Source: Diploptera punctata (taxonomy: Eukaryota > Arthropoda > Insecta > Blattodea > Blaberidae). Taken from it: DNA of 64,000 bases. Where the stretch lies: assembly GCA_030220185.1 (NCBI GenBank), contig JASPKZ010005704.1, positions 210,001 through 274,000 on the forward strand. The letters run 5' to 3'. Below, one piece after another: positions 30,268 through 40,288 of the stretch. Below the pieces are notes generated by a model. It saw nothing but the letters and a program-made list of their open reading frames with translations, made no database searches and was not told the origin of the DNA. A program made the position numbers and the translations under genes. Every line of letters starts with the position of its first letter. Position 1 is the first letter of the stretch.

Positions 30268-30930
30268 TAAGTCGATTATTTTCCTAAAGCCAAATATTAA
30301 AATGTATTCCTTTTGGTAGCTGTCGTCCTCAACTCTGTTATAATTATTGTTTTAAAATTAATAACGGTAGGCATTTCAGAAGCTGACTTCCATCATCAGC
30401 AGAATAAATGTGCGTTACTAACTGTTGTTTTTGTGCGACGTTTTGGACTTAATAACATCTAAATCGAAAAATGATATATTCCAAAATATGTGCTAAACTA
30501 TATTTAAAAAAAATTAATCTAAATAAATTATTGTTGTATTGTTGCTTAGATGAGTTGATATGTACTATACTAAGACAATTCATATTTGTTAACATGTCTG
30601 AAGAAGGTACAGTGTACCGAAACAGCTGTCACTGAATTATATCTTAATAAATATGAAAATCAAATAAAACTATGTTTTATTTTTATTTCATTTAAAGTAA
30701 TGATAATAGTTTTGATGATACGTAATATGAGAGTAATTATTTTGTGTTTGTTTGTGTTAGTGTGTCTGTGCAATTTATGTTTTCTGCTTGTTTGTGTTTA
30801 TGTGTGTAGAAATTATCACAATTTTATTTCATTATCTCTCGCGATTTGGTAAATGAACTTGAATGTATTATTTGAAAGTCGTGGTACATGCGCCATATAA
30901 CTTGAATATCCAAAATATGTCTGTAATGAA
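30268..30930 (+). mobile_element. Repeat N plus Penelope-type ribozyme repeat
   Basis: 30,300-30,410 holds repeat N in minus orientation, with a CTGATGATGGAAG hammerhead-like core. 30,500-30,690 matches the arm repeat of the 54.3-54.7 kb palindrome, with the hammerhead-like block at 30,598-30,630. 30,700-30,930 is unassigned. Confidence 0.6.
30598..30630 (+). ncRNA. Hammerhead-like ribozyme motif (Penelope-type)
   Basis: CTGAAGA, one unpaired A, hairpin GGTAC-AGT-GTACC, then GAAAC, AGCT, GTC. This fits a minimal type-I hammerhead: CUGANGA core, stem II, GAAA, a 2-3 bp stem III, and a predicted cut after GTC. The flanks TCATATTTGTTAA and TTAATAAATATGA could close an outer stem I. Deviations are the extra A beside stem II and poor inner stem I pairing, so activity is uncertain. 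Confidence 0.45.
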
Positions 30931-32335
30931 AAATTGAAGTGAGGAGAGATACATGCCAAAGGAACACAAGATATTAATGGACTAACACATTCTGACAGTT
31001 TGCTACGAGAGCTCGCTGTTCATGGGTGAGGAGAGATACATGCCAAAGGAACACAAGATATTAATGGACCAACACATTCTGACAGTTTGCTACGAGAGCT
31101 CGCTGTTCATGGGTGAGGAGAGATACATGCCAAAGGAACACAAGATATTAATGGACCAACACATTCTGACAGTTTGCTACGAGAGCTTGCTGTTCATGGG
31201 TGAGGAGAGATACATGCCAAAGGAACACAAGATATTAATGGACCAACACATTCTGACAGTTTGCTACGAGAGCTCGCTGTTCATGGGTGAGGAGAGATAC
31301 ATGCCAAAGGAACACAAGATATTAATGGACCAACACATTCTGACAGTTTGCTACGAGAGCTCGCTGTTCATGGGTGAGGAGAGATACATGCCAAAGGAAC
31401 ACAAGATATTAATGGACCAACACATTCTGACAGTTTTGCTACGAGAGCTCGCTGTTCATGGGTGAGGAGAGATACATGCCAAAGGAACACAAGATATTAA
31501 TGGACCAAACACATTCTGACAGTTTGCTACGAGAGCTTGCTGTTCATGGTGAGGAGAGATACATGCCAAAGGAACACAAGATATTAATGGACCAACACAT
31601 TCTGACAGTTTGCTACGAGAGCTCGCTGTTCATGGGTGAGGAGAGATACATGCCAAAGGAACACAAGATATTAATGGACCAACACATTCTGACAGTTTGC
31701 TACGAGAGCTCGCTGTTCATGGGTGAGGAGAGATACATGCCAAAGGAACACAAGATATTAATGGACCAACACATTCTGACAGTTTGCTACGAGAGCTTGC
31801 TGTTCATGGGTGAGGAGAGATACATGCCAAAGGAACACAAGATATTAATGGACCAACACATTCTGACAGTTTGCTACGAGAGCTCGCTGTTCATGGGTGA
31901 GGAGAGATACATGCCAAAGGAACACAAGATATTAATGGACCAACACATTCTGACAGTTTGCTACGAGAGCTCGCTGTTCATGGGTGAGGAGAGATACATG
32001 CCAAAGGAACACAAGATATTAATGGACCAACACATTCTGACAGTTTGCTACGAGAGCTTGCTGTTCATGGGTGAGGAGAGATACATGCCAAAGGAACACA
32101 AGATATTAATGGACCAACACATTCTGACAGTTTGCTACGAGAGCTCGCTGTTCATGGGTGAGGAGAGATACATGCCAAGGAACACAAGATATTAATGGAC
32201 CAACACATTCTGACAGTTTGCTACGAGAGCTCGCTGTTCATGGGTGAGGAGAGATACATGCCAAAGGAACACAAGATATTAATGGACCAACACATTCTGA
32301 CAGTTTGCTACGAGAGCTCGCTCTTCATGGGTCGA
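30931..32335 (+). repeat. 87-bp minisatellite (about 16 units)
   Basis: Tandem units of 87 bp (GAGGAGAGATACATGCC, AACACAAGATATTAATGG, CATTCTGACAGTTTGCTACG) that are nearly identical. A C/T variant (GAGCTCGC / GAGCTTGC) recurs mostly every third unit (31,187; 31,535; 31,797; 32,057), indicating a trimer higher-order repeat. 87 is a multiple of three, so one frame stays open as a 29-residue repeat, but single-base indels (31,435; 31,507; 31,549; 32,177) break it. I do not call it coding. Confidence 0.95.
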
Positions 32336-32480
32336 CATCGAACGTTTTTTGAAGACAATGATCGATGATCTGAAGCTATGGAATATTCGACCAACCAGAA
32401 TAAACTACTTTCTTTACATTCAAAAGGATCCTTCGGAAGATTTTATTTAACTGCGAAAGATAGTTGTGTCAAGCGTGTGA

Positions 32481-33377
32481 TAACACTGGTCAACATTATT
32501 TTTGTCTCATGAGCACCAATAGTTGTACTTAATGCAGTTTTTTTATCGTGTTTTCAAATATGTATTCGGAATTTCTCCATCACCCACAGTTTTTTTTATT
32601 TCAATTTCAATTCCATCCATCCATAGTAATTCTGCCCGAAGGCAGGTCCTTCACTGCAATCATATCATTTTCATGCTATGCTTGCAGTTTTACTAGGGAA
32701 TTGTAGGTGTGGTAGCTTCCCGTTGCTTTCCACACCGGTGAAGGATGATGATGATGATAATGATAAGAGTGATGATGACCATATGATTTCGGGGACCGTT
32801 TGGGCCTTAAAGTTTTCCTGACATTTGTCTTACAGGTGAGGAAAAACCCCGATAAAAACCTCACCCAGGAAAACTGCCCCGACCGGGGATCGAACCCGGG
32901 CTCGCTGCGTGACAAGGCAGAACGCTACCTCGAGATCACAGCGGTGGACTCAATCAATGTATTCAAATAATTATGTTTTAATAAACGTTGTTTCGTCCAT
33001 TTGTCCATTGTAAAATAAAACCAAATGAGCTAACTCAGGAGATTTCAGCTATGGAAAATATATATCAAGGCAAATGGAATCCTAATATCCTGGCCGATTA
33101 TTGTTGGACCATCAAGCAGGATGCTTCACAGGCGAAATATAGCAGAAAATCGTCATTTCTTACTTTCTAGGTGAGTACAAAATGTTCGAATATTGTGTAG
33201 TTACGAATGTAGAAAATATTAAAGTGTTTGAAATTATAAATTCCTGTCTCTCGGAAACCTTGCGTGATGGAGAAAAACCGATATCATATTTGAATTCAGG
33301 AGAAAAAATACTATCAGAATTACATATTTGTCTTTCTGAGACAAAAAAAAAGTTTATTTTTTTGTTGCTCAGTGTAA
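32481..33377 (+). mobile_element. TIR-1 element, copy 2 (split by SINE-alpha)
   Basis: From TAACACTGGTCAACATT to GTTGCTCAGTGTAA. SINE-alpha interrupts it at 32,612-32,949. The retained coding tail (about 33,030-33,170) reads EISAMENIYQGKW, LADYCWTIKQ and SRKSSFLTF, then TAG. GTGAGT immediately follows the stop, as in the other copies. Confidence 0.8.
32612..32949 (-). mobile_element. SINE-alpha copy 5 (minus)
   Basis: Full-length minus SINE-alpha with GGTTCGATCCC box B. It is inserted within TIR-1 at the TCAATTTCAATT region. A diverged duplication (TCAATTxCAATT / TCAATCAATG) flanks it. Confidence 0.9.
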
Positions 33378-33882
33378 TTGTAAACAATAATATTTTATTT
33401 AGTAGCGATTCGTGATTTTAAACTGTATAGAGTCTTGTATACACTGTATATTTCGAACTAATTTTAATAAATACGCCGTGTTCGATTATTTGTGGGTATT
33501 TCCTGGTATCATTTTTAAGCCAGCCAAACTTTCCTGGGCCGGATGTCGATCAGAAGATCTGCTCCATTATCCACTATTTCAACGAATTCATCGACGAAAC
33601 ATTGTAGCAAGTATTTAATAAATAGGATATTCTTGGTGATAAATTTGTATTACACAAAGTCAATAAAAACCCAAATCACCAATTAAAAAAGTTAAAATAG
33701 TCAACGCGTTTCAGTAACGACGCTATCATTATCAAGATTTGATATTTACAATATTAGCAAATCTATTAGTATCCACTTATTTCTTATATAATATGTAATA
33801 TGAGACCATGATTGTGGATGTAAAATAAATAGTTATAAAATAAATAAGATTTTTAGCATAAAAACAAGTAAGCATTTTTATA
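33378..33882. other. Unassigned, with a hammerhead-like motif
   Basis: 33,702-33,736 on the minus strand reads CTTGATAATGATAGCGTCGT then GAAACGCGTTG, the same hairpin-GAAAC layout as the other ribozyme-like motifs. The rest is unassigned. Confidence 0.4.
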
Positions 33883-34374
33883 GAGAATATTTACTTTATA
33901 GCAGTAACGCTTGTATATACAAATAACTGTATTTTTGACACTTGGCAATGAAGGCAAATATGAGAAATATGAAATGAGAATACAACATATATAAGAAAAC
34001 TAATTGTTTGCGATACGATTCCTGAGTAGCTCTGTTGGTTAGAGCGCTAAACGTACAGAGTTTAGAAACTCGGTTTCAAATCCCGACCCAGGCATTTATT
34101 TTTCTTTTCATGTAATGTTTGCCTTCATTCCTAAATGTCAAAAAGATAGTTATAACATATATATATATATATATATATAGATAGATAGATAGATAGATAG
34201 ATAGATGTTATAACTATATTTTTGACATTTGGTCAAAAATTTAGTTATAACAATTAAATATACAAGCGTTACTGCTATAAAGTAAATATTCTCTTTGGCA
34301 ATTGCTTAACTGTTATGTTGGCCACTAGATGTCATTTGGAACGACTTCCCGCTAGCTCTTGTGTGAATTGAGAA

Positions 34375-34422
<48 letters not shown>

Positions 34423-34530
34423 GTATGTTTGTGTTGGAATACTTGAGTAGCTCAGTTGTTTAGAGCGCTGAACGTAGAGTTTAGAGACTCGGGTTCAAAT
34501 CCCGACTCAAGCATTTATTTTTCTTTTCAT
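33883..34530. mobile_element. FB-tRNA fold-back element 2 with two tRNA-like modules
   Basis: The outer arm AGAGAATATTTACTTTATAG (from 33,885) recurs as its complement near 34,258-34,295. An inner arm with TTTTTGACAYTTGG and AATGAAGGCAAA is repeated inverted at 34,118-34,163. tRNA-like modules in plus orientation are at 34,021-34,092 and 34,441-34,511: D-arm GTAGCTCxGTTGxTTAGAGC, stem CTAAAC/GTTTAG with loop GTACAGA in the first, T-arm with TTCAAATCCCG, acceptor CTTGAG/CTCAAG in the second. Each is followed by CATTTATTTTTCTT. Contains (TA)n and (GATA)n at 34,157-34,206 and (TA)n at 34,378-34,416. Confidence 0.75.
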
Positions 34531-35084
34531 ATCACACACATACGGTTTTTATGCTGATACAATATAAAGTGTGCGATATTTATTTGTTTTTGAGGATACA
34601 CTACATGTTAGGCTTCCGAATATTTCTTCCGCGAATACAATTAAACCAATGATATGAAGTTCATATTAGACCATTTAACTATTTTATATTATTACATTCA
34701 TGGACTGGAATATTGAAAAAGAAATCCAGAACTTTACAAAATTTCACATTATGTATGGAATGATCTAACACCACGCATTTCCAGGGCTAAGTCTTTGTTT
34801 AATTTCTTTCTGCACCTCATTCCTATTTCAAACATATTAATAAAATTAATCAGAGAAAATTGGACATACTAAAAATGATAAAAAATCAATTAATCGTACA
34901 ATTAAAATGGCCACAAAGACAATTTGTATAATTAGAACTAGTCAAGAAATAAATCGAAATTTAATCAAGATTGATCAGAGGTCATTCAAGATATAATTAA
35001 AATAGTCAGTGGAGCGAGACGATTTTATAAATATTCGAAATATTCTATCGAAAAATAATAGTAGTACATTAGACTACAGGTAAG
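34531..35084. other. Mostly unassigned, with a small RTE-1 relic
   Basis: 34,769-34,829 matches minus-strand RTE-1 (CACGCATTTCCAG, TTTAATTTCTTTCTGCACCT). The rest is unassigned AT-rich sequence. Confidence 0.5.
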
Positions 35085-35290
35085 ATATATACAATATTAT
35101 TTACAAATATGGGTCGCACGGGCAGTAAGCCGTACGTGCTGTTGACAGTCCATTACAATAAAGTAATAATTGGTAATAGTATAAAAAACAAAAAAGAAAA
35201 CAATAATATTAAAATTACATAAAGAAAACACAATAATATTACAATTACATAATAATACAATAGCATTATACATTAATTAAGTTATGTAGA
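35085..35290 (-). repeat. Interspersed repeat U, copy 1
   Basis: Inverted match to 45,740-45,985 (GACTGTCAACAGCACGTACG, CTTACTGCCCGTGCGACCCA). On the sense strand it ends in TACTACTA-type repeats, suggesting a LINE 3' UTR. No coding part recognised. Confidence 0.7.
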
Positions 35291-35699
35291 ATTATTAAGA
35301 CTTAATGGTATTGCATTTTGATAAAATGTATTTACTCATGAATGAGTGTTGTTCTTATTTTCCGCGTTTTGTCCAGAAACTTACCGAAGTTTATCCAATT
35401 TTCTGAATGCCAATCTTTCACGATTTGAATTTAGAAATCTTTCCGTTAACCCTTAAATTCGTAATGTATCCTTTTGGGTACATCAGTTGGTTGAGTTAAT
35501 TTAATATTTTAAATAAATCAAAAGTAAACGAACAAAAAGAAAAACCACTTAAATGCGTGTCTAATTATACAATATACTTAATAATACAAGTTACACAAGA
35601 TTCCGTTTTCACTGCGGTCCGCCACATTCAAATAACTAACAGAAGAAATATGTGTTTTTAAGGGTTAATAACTGACGCCTCCTCGAAAAGTAATGTATA
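35291..35699. other. Unassigned stretch
   Basis: No supported feature. It may be intron of the gene with the exon at 35.8 kb. Confidence 0.35.
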
Positions 35700-35707
35700 C
35701 ACACACA

Positions 35708-35758
<51 letters not shown>
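35700..35758. repeat. (CA)n microsatellite
   Basis: Long AC run 29 bp from the candidate exon, on its intron side (30 bp downstream of the exon on the minus strand). Confidence 0.97.
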
Positions 35759-35761
<3 letters not shown>

Positions 35762-35787
35762 TATAATATTAAAGTTTGAACACTCAC

Positions 35788-35909
35788 CTAAAGTGGAGGC
35801 TGCCGGATTGTAGAGAGAGTCTGGAAGGGCTGATGTTGTGTGGGTGCAGACCCACTGGAGGCGGTGGTGAGGAGAGCGTCTCACGAGGGTGGCCTGTCCT
35901 CGGCTCTTC
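35788..35909 (-). CDS. Putative internal coding exon of a host gene
   Basis: On the minus strand a 122-bp GC-rich block is bounded by a textbook 3' splice site (TTTGTTTTGCAG) and a textbook 5' splice site (TTTAG|GTGAGTG). Two of three frames are open. The first reads a Ser/Pro-rich segment (TLSSPPPPVGLHPHN, SPSRLSLQSG), the second KSRGQATLVRRS. The sequence matches no other part of this window and its composition is unlike the repeats around it. The gene is not identified. 122 is not a multiple of three, so phase changes across the exon. If real, the window lies largely in introns of a minus-strand gene. It could instead be a UTR exon or chance. Confidence 0.6.
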
Positions 35910-36429
35910 CTGCAAAACAAACCGTTACACGAGTCCATTACAATTGCTAGCTCAACCCGTTACGTATATTCGCTGCTCAACCTCAACTCAATCAAGATAA
36001 AACAATAACGTTTCAGTCAATACTAGATTTTTTAAGCCATTTTTCCAAAATTTGTGCATTTTTTCGAATTTTCTAGCTTAAAATAATCTATTTTTATAAA
36101 CAAACTGTAGATTCATTCAGTGAGAATCCTTTGTTACAGCCCAAGAATACATTCTAATGATGTTAAAACGTATTTGATGTTAGCCTAGAAAATAATTCTG
36201 AAATATATGTCTAACAACGTTTTGTATAAAAAGAAACACTAATTAAAGTCCATAATAATCTTGTGTGGTTCTCTTTTGAACAAAAGTTCAAAAGTGATTC
36301 AGCTGTTTTGTAATTATGTCACAAGATGTCACTGTGCCGCTACAGTAAATTACAAGCTCCCTTTTAATATAACAAATAAAATGGAAGCTTGAACTAAGCA
36401 AAGACTCTAATGAAACACGTATTTATATT
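35910..36429. other. Unassigned, probable intron
   Basis: Follows the exon on its upstream side. No repeat recognised. Confidence 0.35.
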
Positions 36430-37279
36430 TCACAACTCCTCACTTCGTGAGTCGTGAATTTATCGATAATTTGGAAATCACTCGTGGCATTACTTATGAC
36501 TATTTAACTCATGCCCCAAATGAGAGTCAATGACCAATCACATTTCAATGATTTCTGATTTACAACCAATCACAGTCGTGTTTTCGCCTAAAATTCACCA
36601 ACTAAAGTTTATCATAATAAAGAAAAACACCTCCTTTTTAACATTCTGAATAGGTCATAGCATTATTTTGCAGTGACTGACCCTCTAATAAATACGGCTA
36701 TCAGATTGTATATATAGTGCATGAATGTCCAGCAGAAAGCGCATGCGATAGATAATATAAACACATTTGTAACAATTGGTTATACCGCAAACAAAAAAAA
36801 GAAGAAAACACTCTTTGCACTTTCTTAAACAAATTATTTTCCAGGAAATGACGTTGCAGAAAAATATAATTGACATATTTACATCATAGGACATCAAATT
36901 AATTAATACCTATAACGTTGGTTATAAATTTCTCCACTAGGGTGCATTCTTACAATTACAATATTGCGATGCTTTGCAATAAATTATATTATGATCTGGT
37001 TGCAGTGATGAACAAAGGAAGGAAATGAAGCGTACCAATCGTTTATCGTTTGTTTTCTAACATCGGCGTTTACATTAAATATATAAATATTTTAAAATAA
37101 CTATAGACCTATTTAAATAATGATTTGTGAGTAAAGAGCTTAATTTTATTCGTTAAATAGTCCTAACAAATGCCACTCTTGATTTCCAAATTCTCTAGAT
37201 AAATTCACTCCTCACTTCGTGAGTCGTGAATTTATCGATAATTTGGAAAAAAAAAAAAACTTGTGGCATTACTTATGAT
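36430..37279 (-). mobile_element. HPN-1 element(s), minus
   Basis: 36,430-36,498 is the end of one hairpin module (CTCCTCACTTCGTGAG to CATTACTTATGA). A complete unit, body plus hairpin, follows directly (36,499-37,279). The last hairpin arm carries an A run (37,249-37,259). It ends at RTE-1 GATGACAAATTATTATTGGG, the same target position as at 9.6 kb. Confidence 0.85.
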
Positions 37280-38580
37280 GACAAATTATTATTGGGCGAT
37301 AGCGATGATGCACTAAGGATCATACTCTATTGAATAATGCTAAGAAATTGGGACTGAAAGTAAACATCAATAAAATTAAATATATGTTCACACATAGAAA
37401 TCTTATATATAAAATTTAATGTTTGTTTGTTTGTTCGTACTTTATGCGCGGCCATACCGTTGATCGGATTGTAATGTGTTTTTTTTTTGCAAAATGTTCA
37501 GGAGATTCCCGGGATGAACATAGGCTATAAGAGAGTTGTGATACTCAACTCCTACTCCCTTAAAAATGAACCTTTCTAGTGGAAAACTTGAAAAATAGTC
37601 CTTTTTGACGCTTACGCTATCTAAACCATAAAAAAACACAAAATGAATGTACACAGAAATGAATATCTCAAAAACCTCTACAAAAATGTCCGCGACAGCA
37701 TATGTTTATTTTTTACGGATAACTAACAATAGCCATCTTTGTCTTTCGTTGATGCCAAGAAGATCGGGGTAAGTATTCTCCCAGACAAGCGTGTACTGAC
37801 GATTGTGATGGGGTTTTTGCAAAATGTTCAGGATTTTCCTGGGAAGGTTATAGGCTATAAGAGAGTTTTAATGTTCAAGCCCTTCACCCTTAAAAATCAC
37901 CTTTGGTAGTGAAAAAGTAAAATAAAAGTGGCTTTTTGTGGGCTTAAATGGCTTACGCTGCCTAAACCATAACAAATACACTAAATTAATGTACACAGAA
38001 TTAAGTATCTAAAAAAAAACTCTACAAAAAACCTCGCGACAGCATATGTTTATCTTTTATGGATAACTCAAAATAACCATTTTTTTTCTTTCATTGGTGC
38101 CAAGAAGAGCAGATTCCCGGGTAAGTATAGCAGCAGCATTGACAACTCAAATAACGAATTTTGTCTTTCAGCTCATTTATGCCAAATGCATGGGGATACG
38201 TAGATTCCCGGGCAATGCCGGATAATCAGCACGGGGCATCTGAAAAATATAAATTAATAATTATTTTTCTTTATACTTATTCAACTAAACTTAAAACACA
38301 TTGGTTTCATTATTTAGGCGTAGCAGCTCACCCCGGGCATTAGCTAATACATTATAAAAATAATTGGGTAGCTAAAACAATTGAGGGAAATTTCGAAGAA
38401 TTGGCTGAATTCAAATACCTAGGAACAATAATTACAAATAGGAATGAGATGCACAAAGAAATTAAACATAGGCTCAATACTGGAAATATATGATATTGTG
38501 CATTACAGGGACTCTTGTCATCCGAACTCCTTTCAAAGAAACTTTAACATTAAAATGTAGAAAACTGTTATTCTACCATG
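37280..38580 (+). mobile_element. RTE-1 copy split by a Helitron
   Basis: 37,280-37,400 (KKLGLKVNINKI codons) and 38,348-38,580 (EFKYLGTIITNRNEMHKEI) are the two sides of one plus-strand RTE-1. Removal of 37,401-38,347 restores AGAAA|TACATTATA, as in the intact RTE-1 at 9,841-9,855. Confidence 0.85.
37401..38347 (+). mobile_element. Non-autonomous Helitron (947 bp)
   Basis: Starts TC (TCTTATATATAAAATTTAAT), ends CTAA (GGGCATTAGCTAA), and sits exactly between A and T of the RTE-1 host with no duplication. These are the hallmarks of Helitron rolling-circle insertion. The interior has two diverged units of about 345 bp (each with GCAAAATGTTCAGG, TAGGCTATAAGAGAGTT, CGACAGCATATGTTTAT). No RepHel coding. 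A clear 3' hairpin is not obvious beyond the CCCGGG palindrome. Confidence 0.85.
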
Positions 38581-38582
38581 AT

Positions 38583-38883
38583 GATTTTGATGGAGATTTT
38601 CAGGTTGTAGGCCGTGGTCGTGAGGCTTGTAGTTCCCCGACGTTTCGTCAGAGACTGAACCTGGCATCCTCAAGGGTTGTCTTGAGACTGACAATTCTGT
38701 CCGCTGTCTGTCCTATTTATACGTTCACCGCGATGTGTTCGTAAGTTGTATCTGCCTTCTGATTGGTGAGCGTTATGGACTTCCGTTGCTCCAATGAGAT
38801 AGCTGTTTGATGGTCTAGTCGACTGTACGTTATATCTGCCTTCTGATAGGTCAGCGGTAGGGACCTCCATTGTTCCACTGAGA
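38583..38883 (+). repeat. Repeat M: hammerhead-like motif plus 84-bp tandem leader
   Basis: 38,639-38,674 (minus) has TTGAGGA, U, a hairpin and GAAACGTC. It is followed on the plus strand by CTATTTATACGTTCACCGCG and two units of about 84 bp beginning TCTGCCTTCTGAT. The same leader is at 42,635-42,860 and the ribozyme-like part at 41,440-41,590. It leads directly into the ORF1 below and may be its 5' UTR/promoter. Confidence 0.6.
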
Positions 38884-40002
38884 TTGCTGTTTGATACATT
38901 CTCATTCTCTCATTCATTCGAGCTGGCAACTAGAGCACCTCGTCGAAAGAAGAACTACGCAGAAATGCAAGACCGGGATGGATTCGTCCACCCGCCAGCA
39001 TGTCGCACTGCTAGAAATAACCAACACTACTATAAACAACGAACACCAATAGAAACAAGAAATCTGTTTGAACATCTGTATGAAGAAAAGGCAGAAACTC
39101 CACCTCCCATAGTGGTATATTCCAAAGACATCACGCCACTAAAATTGGAAAGCATCACTGCAGGTAACAAGAATGAAGTACACATGAAGTACAACCAGGG
39201 CGTACTCACCATTAGGACCTCAACAAAGGCGGCCTATCGGCGAGCTTACAAAGAGCTCAAGAAATCTGAGACTCAGTTTTACACCCACGGCTATGGCAGG
39301 CCTCCTATCATCAAACTAGTTGTGAAGGGACTTCCTAAGTCCATCACAACACAGGAAGTATGCGATGAAATTGCAAGTAGGGACCTGCCCGTCAAAGAAT
39401 TAAGAAGCATTGAAAAACAAGTCTTCATAGATGGAGTAAAGAAGAAGATAGAGCTTCCTATTTACATCCTAACTCTCAACAAAACACCAGACATCAAGGA
39501 AAAAATTGAAAATCTAAAAGAGCTATTCAACATCCGAATCAGATTGGAACCTTACCGGAAACCCACAGGAGGCACCCAGTGCTTCAAATGCCAAGGCTTT
39601 GGACATATTGCAGAATTCTGCTTTCGAGACACAAAATGCGTCAGGTGTTCCGGCAACCATAGAGTCTCCGACTGCACCCAGACGGAAGTCAAGTGTACCA
39701 ACTGCAACACAGATCATGCAGCAAGTCATCGAAAATGTCCATCATTCCAGAAGTATCTGAAAATGAGACAAACGCAAGGAACAAGCAAACCATCTACCAC
39801 GAGAAAGCCTGAAACCACTTCAAAAACCACTCCAAGAACACCTCAAAAGACCGAAGAAAATTTCCCTCCCTTACCTTCTCAGAACCCACCGGAGAATATA
39901 CTCCAATCCCTCCTTATTCTCCTCACCACCATCCTTCAAAACCCTCAAGTCCTTCAATCCACACTATCCTTCGTGAATACTCAAGTCTCATCTAGAACTT
40001 AG
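38884..40002 (+). CDS. LINE ORF1 (gag-like, PRE_C2HC-type with zinc knuckles), intact
   Basis: Uninterrupted 372-codon frame. The middle (KLVVKGLPKSITTQEVCDEI, then EPYRKPTGGTQ) resembles the PRE_C2HC region of Jockey/X/I-type LINE ORF1 proteins. Three Cys/His knuckles follow: CFKCQGFGHIAEFC (residues 233-246), CVRCSGNHRVSDC (from 252) and CTNCNTDHAASHRKC (from 271). The tail is Thr/Pro-rich. It binds element RNA and forms ribonucleoprotein. The start may be the later Met at 38,964 (MQDRDGF). No RT follows: after the stop comes about 200 bp, then unrelated repeat. So the element is 3'-truncated or a stranded ORF1. Confidence 0.85.
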   Translation: MLFDTFSFSHSFELATRAPRRKKNYAEMQDRDGFVHPPACRTARNNQHYYKQRTPIETRNLFEHLYEEKAETPPPIVVYSKDITPLKLESITAGNKNEVHMKYNQGVLTIRTSTKAAYRRAYKELKKSETQFYTHGYGRPPIIKLVVKGLPKSITTQEVCDEIASRDLPVKELRSIEKQVFIDGVKKKIELPIYILTLNKTPDIKEKIENLKELFNIRIRLEPYRKPTGGTQCFKCQGFGHIAEFCFRDTKCVRCSGNHRVSDCTQTEVKCTNCNTDHAASHRKCPSFQKYLKMRQTQGTSKPSTTRKPETTSKTTPRTPQKTEENFPPLPSQNPPENILQSLLILLTTILQNPQVLQSTLSFVNTQVSSRT

Positions 40003-40216
40003 ACTGCAAGATCCACACACTACAAGAAAAAGCCGTTTTCAAGACCGACAAGCTCACCTGAAGAATGACAACTGTTTAGAGGAGCACTCTACACAGCATA
40101 ACACACAACTACGCCACCACCTTCCTACAAGCACATGAAGATATCGGGTCAAGACCTTCGTAAGGTCGGTACCAAATCCACACCTTAAATAATTGCTCTG
40201 GGATACACTAGTTGAC
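40003..40216 (+). mobile_element. Sequence downstream of ORF1, LINE remainder
   Basis: Short continuation after the ORF1 stop (CACTACAAGAAAAAGCCG ...). No endonuclease motifs. Probably the inter-ORF region before truncation. Confidence 0.4.
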
Positions 40217-40288
40217 TATACTTGTAGAGGTTTACATTTCGCGTTTTTTAGAACCGGTATATTGCAAAATGTAAACCTGTACAAGTAT
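40217..40288. mobile_element. Mini inverted-repeat element V
   Basis: ATACTTGTAGAGGTTTACAT at the left and its complement (ATGTAAACCTGTACAAGTAT) at the right give TIRs of about 25 bp enclosing about 22 bp. One half recurs at 42,846-42,884 (CTTGTAGAGGTTTACATTTT). Too small to code. Confidence 0.6.

Noticed and set aside
31022..32195. Long open frames encoding a 29-residue repeat protein
   Set aside because: They arise because the minisatellite unit is 87 bp. Indels break the frame, there is no start context or flanking coding, and unit identity is as high at all codon positions.
38884..40002. Retroviral gag or LTR element
   Set aside because: Zinc knuckles alone could suggest gag, but the three-knuckle pattern with the preceding PRE_C2HC-like region fits LINE ORF1, and no LTRs or protease are nearby.
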